Origin: Pyxidicoccus fallax
GTDB taxonomy: Bacteria > Myxococcota > Myxococcia > Myxococcales > Myxococcaceae
NCBI RefSeq assembly: GCF_012933655.1
Contig: NZ_JABBJJ010000001.1
Coordinates: 1-64,000 of the forward strand
Direction of reading: 5' to 3'
DNA length: 64,000 nt
Shown: positions 25,768 to 34,533 of the stretch, piece after piece
How positions within the stretch are numbered: position 1 is the first letter of the stretch
Layout: every line of letters starts with the position of its first letter
Notes under the pieces: model-generated
Database searches by the model: none
Told to the model about the DNA's origin: nothing
What the model saw: only the letters and a program-made list of their open reading frames with translations
Program-made: the position numbers and the translations under genes

Positions 25768-26484
25768 TCAAAGAAACCAGCGGCCCATCCGCATACCGCG
25801 AACGAAGGCCGCCCCGAAGGCCAGGAAGAGAAGCGGGGCCGCCAGGCTCGCCAGCACCGCGCGGACGCTGTCGTGCGTCAGGAAGGCACCGACGGCACAA
25901 CCCACCCCCGCGAGCAGTGCCACCCGCGTGAACACCGTCAGCCCCGAGGTCTTGCGGCCCTCGACGCTCGCGAGGGGAGGAGCAGCTCGCGCGGCCTCCC
26001 AATCGGCCTGCGACACGTCGATGGCGTGGAAGAACGACTCCCACTCGCGCGGCCAGGGGAGCGTGTCTCCGGCCTTCAGCGTCTTGCGCGCGAACGCTGC
26101 CTCGAGCTCGCTGTCATTTTCGGCATCGGAAACGTCCTTCGCGGCCTCGAGTTCCTCATCCGAGAAAAGCCAGGCCTCCCAGGGCTGGGGTTGCCCCTCC
26201 ACGCGTTGCCAGACTCCATCGGCGAACTCGATGCGGCGTTGCACCTGGCCGTTTTCGCAGTGCATGACGCTCACCGTGCTGGCCGTTGTCTGTACGAGGA
26301 CCCAGACCACCTGACCGGAAACCTGCCTGGACAGCGCGACCGTGGCGGCCTCGCCGTCCACCACTCCCGGCAACGCCAGCTCCATCCAGCCCGAGACACG
26401 GCGTACCGTGCATGTCCCCTCGACCTCGGGGCGAAGCCCGGGTGGCAGTTCTCCGCGGAAGTAGATGGCATTCCAGGTGCTCAT
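25768..26484 (-). CDS. Hypothetical membrane-anchored protein
   Basis: A 238-residue protein from the ATG at 26484 (MSTWNAIYFRGE). The first ~95 residues are beta-rich, the middle (100-150) is acidic (SDEELEAAKDVSDAENDSELEAAF), and two hydrophobic segments (about 185-225) end in a short basic tail (RGMRMGRWFL). It is a tail-anchored hairpin membrane protein by appearance. It follows the gene at 26532-27842 on the same strand with a 47-bp gap and may be cotranscribed. No family recognised. Confidence 0.75.
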   Translation of the reverse strand: MSTWNAIYFRGELPPGLRPEVEGTCTVRRVSGWMELALPGVVDGEAATVALSRQVSGQVVWVLVQTTASTVSVMHCENGQVQRRIEFADGVWQRVEGQPQPWEAWLFSDEELEAAKDVSDAENDSELEAAFARKTLKAGDTLPWPREWESFFHAIDVSQADWEAARAAPPLASVEGRKTSGLTVFTRVALLAGVGCAVGAFLTHDSVRAVLASLAAPLLFLAFGAAFVRGMRMGRWFL

Positions 26485-26531
26485 TGAATCCACTCTACTG
26501 GAGAGCGACCCCGGCCATCGGGGAGCGCGGG

Positions 26532-27842
26532 CTACTTCTTCGCGGGAGGCGGCTCGAGCATCAGCCGTGCCCTGACGGACTCCGCGCCCTTGTCCGGGCA
26601 CACGTAGCGCGCCTTGCGCATCGCCTCGACCAGGCACCCACGCGTCTCGGCGAGCTCCGGGGGCAGCTCGAACGCCGCCCCGGCCACCGTGCCATCCGAG
26701 GCGAGGGAGAGGGTGACGGGCGCCTCGAATGCGGCGAGCGGCTTTCCCTTCACGCAGGCCCCGGCCGCGTCGTTGACATCCCGCGAGGACTCGAACGGCA
26801 GCTCGAGTACCCAGGCCCTGTTCTCGGGGACAGGGGAGCGCGTCGAGGCGGGGGCCAGAGCCGAACCGCCGCGAGGCAGGTGGTGATTGACGACCGAGAC
26901 GAAGAGCCGCCGCTCTCGCGCGCTCGCGGGGAACGTGGCTCGAGCGAACGCACCGCAGAGACAGGCGTGATGGGCCGGGCTCGTCGGCTCTTCCGACCTG
27001 GGAAGGCAGGCGGAAACCTGCCCCTTCGGGTCGATTTGAAGCCCGACAAAGGAACGGCCGTGCCCCGGCACATGACACGTCTGGATTGCCTCCTCCACTT
27101 CCGCCAGCGCCGGACGGAGCGGCTTCACCGCGGCTGCGCCGCTCGGAGCGCGGGAAAAGAACGGACCGCGCTTGCCCCAGGCTCCCAGCAGGACGGAGTA
27201 CTCGAGCTCGACGCCCTGCTCACGGTCCACGTCCAGGATGGAGTAGCTCGGAAGCGGCTCGGGCGCCTCGCGGAGCTGACGAACGGCCGATACCCAGCCG
27301 TCGCCGGTCTCGGGATGCGCCACCGTGGTGCGCCATCTCAACCTGCGCGGAGGTTCGTCCTCCGGACCGGGGAGAACGACCCGGACTTCGAGCACGTGCC
27401 TCCGCTCGCAGGTCCTGTCCTGCTCCTGGAGGGCCATGGCGTCGTTGCCGCCGAGCAAGGCCTGCCAGCCGCGCGAAGGCTTCGGGGCGAGCCAGCTCCC
27501 ACAGACGCTGGTGACGGTGATGGACGCGCTCGCCGCGCCGGGATGGCGGCGGGAGATGAGTTCCTCGAGGCTGGGAGACTTCGCACAGACCGGGCCGTCC
27601 TCGACGGTGCGACCGGACGCGGCGAGCACCGCGAGCGCGCGTACCTCCGGGGGCGGAACGAGCTTGGCGCCGACCTTCTGCCCGCCGAGGAACGCAGCCA
27701 CCGCGTCGTGGAGCTTCGTGGCCTCCGCGTCCAGCAGGACGGCGTCACGCACTTCGGGTGGCTTGAGGACCCATCGCGGCGGTTCTGGAGGAGGCGCGGC
27801 GGAAACGAGCAGGCCGAGGAGGGCAGCGGGAGCAGGAGTCAT
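26532..27842 (-). CDS. Exported hypothetical protein with two Cys-containing C-terminal modules
   Basis: A 436-residue protein from the ATG at 27842, which gives an N-terminal hydrophobic signal (MTPAPAALLGLLVSAAPP). Two modules resemble the paired-Cys C-terminal domain seen in AgmX/PglI-like and TonB-like myxobacterial proteins: one near 250-310 (IQTCHVPGH...VGLQIDPKGQVSACL...CLCGAFARATFP), one near 360-430 (AGACVKGKP...VTLSLASDGTVAGAAF...GCLVEAMRKARY). The alternating-strand pattern followed by C(x)4-8A(x)RxxxF is the recognisable part. Periplasmic location is likely; function unknown. Confidence 0.72.
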   Translation of the reverse strand: MTPAPAALLGLLVSAAPPPEPPRWVLKPPEVRDAVLLDAEATKLHDAVAAFLGGQKVGAKLVPPPEVRALAVLAASGRTVEDGPVCAKSPSLEELISRRHPGAASASITVTSVCGSWLAPKPSRGWQALLGGNDAMALQEQDRTCERRHVLEVRVVLPGPEDEPPRRLRWRTTVAHPETGDGWVSAVRQLREAPEPLPSYSILDVDREQGVELEYSVLLGAWGKRGPFFSRAPSGAAAVKPLRPALAEVEEAIQTCHVPGHGRSFVGLQIDPKGQVSACLPRSEEPTSPAHHACLCGAFARATFPASARERRLFVSVVNHHLPRGGSALAPASTRSPVPENRAWVLELPFESSRDVNDAAGACVKGKPLAAFEAPVTLSLASDGTVAGAAFELPPELAETRGCLVEAMRKARYVCPDKGAESVRARLMLEPPPAKK

Positions 27843-28267
27843 GAAGGGTTCCGGGAACTCGCGAGACCTTCGGGCGCATGGAGCGGCCGGCACGCCCTTT
27901 CGGAAGGGTCGGGATGTACCCGACGGCCTGAGCGCTCACAAGCTGGCCACGGTCGCCACGGACGTGGCGCCGCCACCGTGGTGACCTGGCGGAACCTCGT
28001 CCTGGCGGAGTGCGCTGGACCCACCTGAAGTCCGCTCTGACTCGTCCGTGGATGTGAGTACCTGAGCGTCCTCAATCCTGTCACACCTCGACGCGGTCGC
28101 GCGGAAGACAGACGCTCATCCCTCTGGATATGTATTGGCTTTCATTGACCCAAATGATTTCCATGTCTACCTTTTCCAAAGAGTGAGCTCACACCACGCC
28201 CTGTGATGATGTCTCGAGACTCGAGAGCCCACTCTTGCTGGCCAATACCTGTCTGCCGGGGTGGAAC
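27843..28267. other. 425-bp divergent intergenic region
   Basis: No gene was found. An imperfect long hairpin sits at 27947-27981 (outer arms CCACGGT/ACCGTGG, inner arms CGCCAC/GTGGCG). The right part (about 28120-28200) is unusually AT-rich for this genome and holds the best promoter candidate for the lipoprotein gene at 28268. Confidence 0.6.
28145..28173 (+). promoter_or_regulatory. Candidate sigma-70-type promoter
   Basis: TTGACC (28145-28150) and TACCTT (28168-28173) with a 17-bp spacer in an AT-rich stretch, 95 bp before the PPC lipoprotein start. The -35 box is good and the -10 box is weak. Confidence 0.4.
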
Positions 28268-28843
28268 ATGAAGAGTCTTGGAATGTCCGTTGTCCGCGTG
28301 GCGGCTTGTGCGTTCCTGCTGGGTGCTTGTGGACCTGCCATGGAGGGCGAGGAGCTGAAGGTCGCCGAGCCCATGGTCGAGAAGGATGCGCCCTCTGGCG
28401 TTCCCGATCCTGACGCGCTCGAGGTCTCGGAGCCGGGGATGGTGCGGGCGCAGGGGATTGTGGGGGAGCTGGGCAGTCTGCTGGGTTCCCCCGTCACGCC
28501 CCCTTACGCGGGCATCAGCACGGCCAGCAACCAATGGTACGTCAATTGTAATAACGGGTACTCGCGAGACATCGCCTACACCTGGAGGGTGCCAGCGACG
28601 GGGTCGTACACCTTCAGCACCACCGGCTCGAACTTCGATACCGTCCTGCAGATCCGCCGTCTGAGCAACACCTCGGAGGTCCTGGGCTGCAACGACGATA
28701 CCCCCAGCACCCTTCAGTCGAGAATCACTCTCAACAGCCTCTTCAGTGGGGCGCAGTTGTTGATCATCATCGAGGGCTATGACTACGGCGAGTACACCGA
28801 TTATGGCAATATCGCCCGCCTGAACATCACCAGGAATAATTGA
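28268..28843 (+). CDS. PPC-domain lipoprotein
   Basis: A 191-residue lipoprotein. From the ATG at 28268 the signal ends at LLGAC (Cys19). The C-terminal half (about 90-190) matches a bacterial pre-peptidase C-terminal (PPC) domain: YTFSTTGSNFDTVLQIR, LGCNDDTPSTLQSRITL, AQLLIIIEGYDYGEY, including the CNDD and GY(D) turn residues. Such domains usually follow a protease, but here it stands alone behind a lipid anchor. It may act as a surface-binding module. GC is lower than in the neighbours. Confidence 0.8.
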   Translation: MKSLGMSVVRVAACAFLLGACGPAMEGEELKVAEPMVEKDAPSGVPDPDALEVSEPGMVRAQGIVGELGSLLGSPVTPPYAGISTASNQWYVNCNNGYSRDIAYTWRVPATGSYTFSTTGSNFDTVLQIRRLSNTSEVLGCNDDTPSTLQSRITLNSLFSGAQLLIIIEGYDYGEYTDYGNIARLNITRNN

Positions 28844-28910
28844 GGCGGGGAGAGCAGGTCCTGCCACCGCGAGCGGCGGGAGGTGACATCCCTCCCGCCA
28901 CCCGCACGCC

Positions 28911-31496
28911 TCACGGAACGAACTTCCAGGGCACCGTGGCCGCAGGCTGGAAGCAGTGGATGTGCGCGAGCGTCCCGGCCGTCAGCTCCTGGATGACTCC
29001 GGCCCCGTAGCCGCGGGCCTGGCACCAGCGGCTCACCTCCAGCTTGGAGTCCGCCGACGAGAAGCTCCCCGCGTTCGACGCGGGTCCGAGCTGCTCCTTG
29101 GGCACGTCCTGGATGAGGCCCGAGTTGAAGCACCCCACCCACGGCCGTGTCGTCAGCTCGAACAGCTGCCCCGTCGTCCACCCCAGGCTGTTGCACCAGC
29201 GGTGCACGGCCGCGTTGCAGTCCATGGCCTGCGCGAAGCGGTCGTCCGAGCACCCCGCATGCTTGCGCGCCAGCTCCTCGAAGGTGACGGCCAGGCTCTG
29301 GTGCTGGATGGGCGTACACGCCACGCTCACCTCCGTCGCCGTGGCCGCCGCCGGCACGCCCATCAGCGAGATGGGCGGACGGTTGCCGATGAGCTGCTGA
29401 ATCGTCTCGTACACGTTGGTGCTGTTCGCCAGCGCGTCGTGCGCCCCGCGCTGCGCGCAGACCCGGTGCATGGACGACGCACACGCCTGCGTGCCCAGCG
29501 CCCCGTAGGCGTTGCACCCCGGGTGCTGCTGGCTCATCCCGAACTGGCCGCCCGACGGCGTCACCTGGATGGCCTCGTCCTTACAGTCCGCTCCGTGCGT
29601 CGTCATGCACACGCTGCGGTTGGAACGCGCCTGCGTGAAGAAGCGCACCTCGTCGATGGCGCCGCGGAACGAGCCCTCGCCCGTGGCGGGGCACGCCTGC
29701 GTGTTCATCGCCACGCCCGCGCCGATGGACAGCGTGCCCGTGCCCAGACGGAACGAGCCCGTGACGACCGGCAGGGAGCGGCCCGTGGACACGCCGTTGA
29801 TGTACTCGTTGAACTGCCCCGTGACACCGTCCCACGTATAGGCGAGGTGGCTCCACACACCCACGGGCAGGGCGGGGCTCGTTCCCAGGCGCACCCGCTG
29901 GCCGTTGAGCTGGAAGGACATCTGCACCGTGTTGTTGGCCTCGTAGATGAGGTCCAGCGCGCCCGCCTTCTGCAGCAGGTAGCGGTACGGATTCCCCGTG
30001 CAGCCCTGGTTGATGTTCGCGTCCGGCCGGATGGCCAGCTGCACCGTGAAGCCTCGCACCAGCGCTCCCACGCCGGGCACCGTCCCATTCGCGTCCGTGA
30101 GGTTCACCGTGACGGCGCCGCCTCCCGGGACGAGCAGCGCCTTGCCCTTGCCCTGCGGCTCCCACACCGAGCCCGAGGCCGGCAGCGTCACCGCGTTGCC
30201 CGGGGAAATCTGCGCCGTGCCCGTGAGCGTGCCCGTGTAGAAGCGGCCCGACAGGTCCGGCGTGCGCGTCAGGTCATACGCCCCCGCCCGCGTCACCATC
30301 TCGTTCATGGGCAGGAAGAGCAGGTGGAAGGGGCTCATCAGGTCCCCGATGTCCACCTCGCTGTAGTCCGCCGTGTTGCTGCCGAAGAGCGAGAGCACGT
30401 CGTGCGTCTTGGTGACGGGCAGGTAGCGCGTCTCGTTGCTGGAGCCCGGCGGGAAGTTCTGCGCGGGCGCGCGCTCCTGCTCCAGGTTCCACATGGGGCC
30501 CGAATAGAACAGGTGCGCGATGTCACTGCGGTCCGTGTTGATGGCGCCGTCGATGTGGTACGCGGTCCAGTTCGTGTCCGCGCCAATCAGGCTCACCGCC
30601 TCGCGCCGCGCTCCGTCCGTGTAGATGACGCCCGTGTAGACGACGTTACGTCCCTCGTGGTCCACCCACGCGTAGGCACCGCGGACGAGCGCGCCCGTGG
30701 TGGTGGTGCCGAAGGCCTCACCCGTGGCGGCCTTCAAGGGCTGCCACGCCAGCGGGTAGCGCTTCACGCCCGCGTTCGTGTCGTTGAACATCATCGACAG
30801 CGGGCGAGGGTTGCTCCAGCCCGACGCCGCGCACGGCGTGGGGTTGTACGAGTACATCAGGTGGTCGATGACGCCGTTGTTCGCGGGGCCCCCCTGGAAG
30901 ATGAGGAGCCGCCCGTCGGAGGTCATCGTCGGCTCGATGCCCCGGAGGGTGGCGCCCGTGGTGGTCGTCAGCGTCTCCAGGTTGCCCGTGGTGAAGGACG
31001 AGATGTCCGCCTGCGCCGTGAAGGGCAGCGACACGCGGATATCCACCGGGCGCCGGCGGAACACGTTGTCCCCGTTGAACATCCGCGAGTCGAAGAGGTA
31101 CGGCTGGTAGATGGCCAGCCCGTTGGCCAGCGTGTACGGCTGCGCCGGGTTCGTGAAGCAGAAGGCCAGCGCGTTCTCTCCGTTCCGCACCTGCGTGGTG
31201 CGCCCGGGGGAGAAGGCATTCGTGAAGACGGGCCGGCCCTGCGTGTCGTACGTCATCGCCTCGGGCCGGAAGACCCGGGCAATCCACGTGGTCGTCGTCG
31301 TCGCGTGGTCCTCGCCGATGTTGCCCACGAAGACGCGCCCATCAATCGTGGACGAGTGTCCGTTCGCTCCGAAGGGCGTGCGGATGCGCGTGTTCACCAG
31401 CGATGGACGTCCAGCCGCGTCCGCCTCCAGAGAGAGGAGGGTGGCGAGCAATGGCACCGCGAGCAGGACTCGGGGTGGACGGAGGCGGGAGGGCAT
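28911..31496 (-). CDS. Exported LamG/concanavalin-like domain protein
   Basis: An 861-residue secreted protein. The ATG at 31496 has AAAGGAG upstream and starts a signal peptide (cleavage near DAA|G, residue 25-27). The N-terminal ~450 residues are beta-rich and carry a fragmentary propeller-like pattern (PTMTSDGRLLIFQGG) but no known catalytic motif. A LamG/laminin-G-like jelly roll spans about 500-660 (GFTVQLAIRPDAN, GVWSHLAYTWDGVTGQFNEYINGV, GAIDEVRFFTQAR). The C-terminal 200 residues hold many Cys and resemble a disulfide-stabilised domain. It probably binds glycans at the cell surface or in the medium. Confidence 0.82.
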   Translation of the reverse strand: MPSRLRPPRVLLAVPLLATLLSLEADAAGRPSLVNTRIRTPFGANGHSSTIDGRVFVGNIGEDHATTTTTWIARVFRPEAMTYDTQGRPVFTNAFSPGRTTQVRNGENALAFCFTNPAQPYTLANGLAIYQPYLFDSRMFNGDNVFRRRPVDIRVSLPFTAQADISSFTTGNLETLTTTTGATLRGIEPTMTSDGRLLIFQGGPANNGVIDHLMYSYNPTPCAASGWSNPRPLSMMFNDTNAGVKRYPLAWQPLKAATGEAFGTTTTGALVRGAYAWVDHEGRNVVYTGVIYTDGARREAVSLIGADTNWTAYHIDGAINTDRSDIAHLFYSGPMWNLEQERAPAQNFPPGSSNETRYLPVTKTHDVLSLFGSNTADYSEVDIGDLMSPFHLLFLPMNEMVTRAGAYDLTRTPDLSGRFYTGTLTGTAQISPGNAVTLPASGSVWEPQGKGKALLVPGGGAVTVNLTDANGTVPGVGALVRGFTVQLAIRPDANINQGCTGNPYRYLLQKAGALDLIYEANNTVQMSFQLNGQRVRLGTSPALPVGVWSHLAYTWDGVTGQFNEYINGVSTGRSLPVVTGSFRLGTGTLSIGAGVAMNTQACPATGEGSFRGAIDEVRFFTQARSNRSVCMTTHGADCKDEAIQVTPSGGQFGMSQQHPGCNAYGALGTQACASSMHRVCAQRGAHDALANSTNVYETIQQLIGNRPPISLMGVPAAATATEVSVACTPIQHQSLAVTFEELARKHAGCSDDRFAQAMDCNAAVHRWCNSLGWTTGQLFELTTRPWVGCFNSGLIQDVPKEQLGPASNAGSFSSADSKLEVSRWCQARGYGAGVIQELTAGTLAHIHCFQPAATVPWKFVP

Positions 31497-31520
31497 GATG
31501 GCTCCTTTCGAGGAAGTCGG

Positions 31521-31526
31521 ATAATA
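31521..31526 (-). promoter_or_regulatory. Candidate -10 box for the LamG gene
   Basis: TATTAT on the minus strand, 25 bp upstream of the ATG at 31496. No good -35 hexamer lies 17 bp further up, so this is a weak call. Confidence 0.3.
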
Positions 31527-31559
31527 CTTGATTTTGACCTCCGGAGCCGTGAACCTCCG

Positions 31560-31588
31560 TTGACAACGCATCTTGCGGCAGGCATCGT
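31560..31588 (+). promoter_or_regulatory. Candidate promoter of the sulfate operon leader
   Basis: A consensus TTGACA (31560-31565) with a 17-bp spacer to CATCGT (31583-31588). Transcription would begin near 31595, only a few bases before the leader-peptide ATG at 31599, so the leader could be translated leaderless. Confidence 0.45.
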
Positions 31589-31598
31589 GCTTTCACTC

Positions 31599-31673
31599 AT
31601 GACCTTCGCGCCCTCCACCGCTTGTTGCTGCTGTGACGCACCAGCGGTGGGCGCCTGTCCGCCAGCGGCCTGA
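31599..31673 (+). CDS. Tetra-cysteine leader peptide of the sulfate transport operon
   Basis: A 24-codon frame, [20 protein letters not shown] followed by PPAA and TGA. Codons 9-12 (31623-31634) are four consecutive Cys codons and codon 20 is a fifth. An in-frame GTG at 31587 preceded by GGCAGG is an alternative start (28 codons). Four Cys in a row is rare in proteins and is what a regulatory peptide sensing Cys-tRNA charging would contain. The frame lies 120 bp upstream of the sulfate-binding-protein gene, followed by alternative RNA stems (31615-31729). Poly-Cys leader frames are known upstream of sulfur genes in mycobacteria; I know of none described in myxobacteria. Expression is inferred. 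Confidence 0.7.
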   Translation: MTFAPSTACCCCDAPAVGACPPAA

Positions 31674-31729
31674 AGAGCCCTGGTCGACCCGGTCCGAAAA
31701 AGCCCACTGCCCGCGAGGGAGTGGGCTTT
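31615..31729 (+). promoter_or_regulatory. Putative cysteine attenuator: alternative stems 1:2, 2:3 and 3:4
   Basis: Segment 1 (31615-31621, CCACCGC) pairs with segment 2 (GCGGTGG, 31644-31650), 7 bp, with the Cys codons in the loop. Segment 2 (31644-31652, GCGGTGGGC) pairs alternatively with segment 3 (31702-31710, GCCCACTGC), 9 bp with one G-U. Segment 3 (31699-31708, AAAGCCCACT) pairs with segment 4 (31720-31729, AGTGGGCTTT), a perfect 10-bp terminator stem followed by an interrupted T-stretch. A ribosome stalled at the Cys codons would cover segment 1 and free segment 2 to form the antiterminator 2:3. Translation past the Cys codons would restore 1:2 and then 3:4. Confidence 0.65.
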
Positions 31730-31792
31730 CGAGTTTCAGGACCCGAACCCGGCCCATCCCATCGCGACCCCCGCTTCACCTCGAGGTCACGT

Positions 31793-32824
31793 ATGGAAGT
31801 CCGCTCCTGGGTTCTCCCGCTGCTGCTGTCCCTCGCCGCCTGCTCCAAGTCGGGCGGAGGTGACGCGCCCGCGCCCGGCGGCGCCGTCACGCTGCTGAAC
31901 GTCTCGTACGACCCCACGCGCGAGCTGTACGAGGACTTCAACGCCGCGTTCGCGAAGCATTGGGCGGCGAAGAGCGGTCAGAAGGTCACCATCAAGCAGT
32001 CCCACGGCGGCTCCGGCAAGCAGGCGCGGGCCGTCATCGACGGGCTGGAGGCGGACGTCGTCACGCTGGCGCTCGCGTACGACGTGGACATGCTCCACGA
32101 CAAGGGCCAGCTCATCCCCGCCAACTGGCAGACGCGGCTGCCGGACAACAGCTCGCCGTACACGTCCACCATCGTCTTCGTGGTGCGCAAGGGCAACCCC
32201 AAGGGCATCAAGGACTGGGAGGACCTGGTCAAGGAGGGCGTCACCGTCATCACCCCCAACCCGAAGACGTCCGGCGGCGCGCGGTGGAACTACCTCGCCG
32301 CGTGGGGCCATGCGCTGCGCAAGCCGGGTGGCAGCGAGGCCACCGCCCAGGCCTTCGTGGAGAATCTCTTCCGCAACGTCCCCGTGCTGGACTCCGGGGC
32401 GCGCGGCTCCACCACCACCTTCGCCGAGCGCGGCCTGGGTGACGTGCTCATCGCCTGGGAGAACGAGGCCTTCCTGCTCACGCAGGAGGTGGGCAAGGAC
32501 AAGTTCGAAATCGTCGTCCCGTCGGTGAGCATCCTCGCCGAGCCGCCCGTCACCGTCGTCGACAAGAACGCGGACAAGCGCGGCACCCGCGCCGTCGCCG
32601 AGGCCTACCTCCAGTACCTCTACTCCGACGAGGGCCAGGAGCTGGCCGCGAAGCACCACTACCGCCCGCGCTCCCAGGCGGTGGCCGCGAAGCACGCCTC
32701 CAAGTTCCCCGGCGTGAGCCTCTTCACCATCGCCGACGTCTTCGGTGGCTGGAAGAAGGCGCAGGCCGCGCACTTCGATGAAGGCGGCGTCTTCGACCGC
32801 ATCTACGTCCCCAAGGCCCGCTGA
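31793..32824 (+). CDS. sbp: Sulfate ABC transporter substrate-binding lipoprotein
   Basis: A 343-residue substrate-binding protein of the Sbp/CysP family. The start at 31793 follows GAGGT; its lipobox is SLAAC (Cys17), so it is lipid-anchored. Family motifs visible include [15 protein letters not shown] at the N-terminus of the mature protein, [26 protein letters not shown] (oxyanion loop region), and [17 protein letters not shown]. The pattern fits sulfate or thiosulfate binding; the two cannot be separated by eye. It heads an operon with cysT, cysW and cysA, 12-nt spacing to cysT, and lies behind a Cys-rich leader and attenuator-like stems. Confidence 0.92.
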   Translation: MEVRSWVLPLLLSLAACSKSGGGDAPAPGGAVTLLNVSYDPTRELYEDFNAAFAKHWAAKSGQKVTIKQSHGGSGKQARAVIDGLEADVVTLALAYDVDMLHDKGQLIPANWQTRLPDNSSPYTSTIVFVVRKGNPKGIKDWEDLVKEGVTVITPNPKTSGGARWNYLAAWGHALRKPGGSEATAQAFVENLFRNVPVLDSGARGSTTTFAERGLGDVLIAWENEAFLLTQEVGKDKFEIVVPSVSILAEPPVTVVDKNADKRGTRAVAEAYLQYLYSDEGQELAAKHHYRPRSQAVAAKHASKFPGVSLFTIADVFGGWKKAQAAHFDEGGVFDRIYVPKAR

Positions 32825-32836
32825 GGAAACGCCGCC

Positions 32837-33679
32837 ATGGCCGTGTCCTCCAAGCGCCGCGTCCTGCCGGGCTTCCGGCTGTCGCTCGGCTTCGCCTGGT
32901 TCTACCTGGGCCTCATCGTCCTCATCCCGCTCTCCGGCCTCTTCCTCCGGACGTTCACCCTGACGTGGGCGCAGTTCTGGGAGACGGTGACGGCGCCTCG
33001 CGCGCTCGCGGCCTACCAGCTCACCTTCGGCGCGTCGTTCGCCGCCGCCGCCGTCAACGTCGTCTTCGGACTGCTCGTGGCCTGGGTGCTGGTGCGCTAC
33101 CGCTTCCCCGGCAGGGATTTGGTGGAGGCGCTGGTGGACCTGCCCTTCGCGCTGCCCACGGCGGTGGCGGGGCTGACGCTGACGACGCTGTTCTCCGCCA
33201 ATGGCTGGTACGGCCAGTACCTGGAGGCGCTCGGCCTCAAGGTGGCCTACACGTCCGTGGGCGTGGCCGTGGCGCTGACCTTCATCGGGCTGCCATTCGT
33301 CGTGCGCACCGTGCAGCCCGTGCTGGAGGACATCGACGCGGACGTGGAGGAGGCCGCGGCCACGCTCGGCGCCACGCCGTGGCAGACCTTCACGCGCGTG
33401 CTCTTCCCCAGCATCCTCCCGGCGCTGCTCAGCGGCTTCACGCTGGCGTTCGCCCGGGCGCTCGGGGAGTACGGCTCCGTCGTCTTCATCTCCGGCAACA
33501 TGCCGCTGCGCACCGAAATCGTCCCGCTGCTCATCATCACCAAGCTGGAGCAGTACGACTACGCGGGCGCCACGGCCATCGCCGTCGTCATGCTGGTGGC
33601 GTCATTCGTACTGCTGCTGGCCGTCAACCTGCTCCACCGCTGGACGCACCGCCGGCTGGAAGCCCGGCCCGGACACTGA
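32837..33679 (+). CDS. cysT: Sulfate ABC transporter permease CysT
   Basis: A 280-residue inner-membrane permease with six predicted membrane helices. The EAA loop that contacts the ATPase is visible around residues 173-195 (EEAAATLGATPWQTFTRVLFPSILPALLSG). FPGRDLVEALVDLPFALPTAVAGL is characteristic of CysT/CysU. It pairs with CysW to form the transmembrane channel. It lies 12 nt after the binding-protein gene and 5 nt before cysW. Confidence 0.93.
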   Translation: MAVSSKRRVLPGFRLSLGFAWFYLGLIVLIPLSGLFLRTFTLTWAQFWETVTAPRALAAYQLTFGASFAAAAVNVVFGLLVAWVLVRYRFPGRDLVEALVDLPFALPTAVAGLTLTTLFSANGWYGQYLEALGLKVAYTSVGVAVALTFIGLPFVVRTVQPVLEDIDADVEEAAATLGATPWQTFTRVLFPSILPALLSGFTLAFARALGEYGSVVFISGNMPLRTEIVPLLIITKLEQYDYAGATAIAVVMLVASFVLLLAVNLLHRWTHRRLEARPGH

Positions 33680-33684
33680 GCCCC

Positions 33685-34533
33685 ATGCATCCCTCCACCC
33701 TCGTCCTGCGCCGCCGCACGCGGACGCTCAGCGGGCCGGCCGTCGTGCGCTGGGCACTCATCGGCGCGGCGCTGCTGTTCCTCGCGGTGTTCCTCCTCGT
33801 CCCACTGGTGGCGGTGTTCACCTTCGCCTTCCAGAAGGGCTGGGCGGCGTACGTCGCGGCCATCAGCGACCCGGAGGCGCTGGCGGCCATGCGCCTGACG
33901 CTGACGGCGGCCGTCATCGCCGTGCCCCTCAACCTCGTCTTCGGGCTGGCCGCCGCGTGGCTCATCGCCCGGTTCCGCTTCCCCGGGCGCTCGCTGCTCG
34001 TCACCCTCATCGACCTGCCCTTCAGCGTGTCGCCCGTCATCGCGGGGCTCATCTTCGTGCTGCTCTTCGGGCGGCAGGGCTGGCTGGGGCCGTGGCTGGC
34101 GGAGAGGAACCTGCAAGTCATCTTCGCCGTGCCGGGCATCGTGCTGGCCACCGTGTTCGTGACGTTCCCCTTCGTCGCGCGCGAGGTGCTGCCGGTGATG
34201 CAGGCGCAGGGCAGCGACGAGGAGGAGGCGGCGCTGACGCTGGGCGCGAGCGGGTGGCGGACGTTCTGGCGCGTCACACTGCCCAAGGTGAAGTGGGGCG
34301 TGCTCTACGGCGTCATCCTTTGCAACGCGCGGGCAATGGGCGAGTTCGGCGCCGTGTCCGTCGTGTCGGGCCACGTGCGCGGCATCACCACGACGCTGCC
34401 GCTGCACGCGGAGATTCTCTACAACGAGTACGACTTCGTCGGCGCGTTCGCCGTGGCCTCGCTGCTGACGTTGCTCGCGCTCGTCACGCTGGTGGTCAAG
34501 AAATACGTGGAGTGGAGGAGCGTGGCGTCATGA
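33685..34533 (+). CDS. cysW: Sulfate ABC transporter permease CysW
   Basis: A 282-residue permease. The start at 33685 lies 5 nt after cysT; the frame extends upstream only as a shadow of cysT. Six membrane helices are predicted. The CysW pattern FPGRSLLVTLIDLPFSVSPVIAGLIFVLLFG and the EAA loop (EEEAALTLGASGWRTFWRVTLPKVKWGVLYG) are present. Its TGA overlaps the ATG of cysA (ATGA), indicating translational coupling. Confidence 0.93.
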   Translation: MHPSTLVLRRRTRTLSGPAVVRWALIGAALLFLAVFLLVPLVAVFTFAFQKGWAAYVAAISDPEALAAMRLTLTAAVIAVPLNLVFGLAAAWLIARFRFPGRSLLVTLIDLPFSVSPVIAGLIFVLLFGRQGWLGPWLAERNLQVIFAVPGIVLATVFVTFPFVAREVLPVMQAQGSDEEEAALTLGASGWRTFWRVTLPKVKWGVLYGVILCNARAMGEFGAVSVVSGHVRGITTTLPLHAEILYNEYDFVGAFAVASLLTLLALVTLVVKKYVEWRSVAS

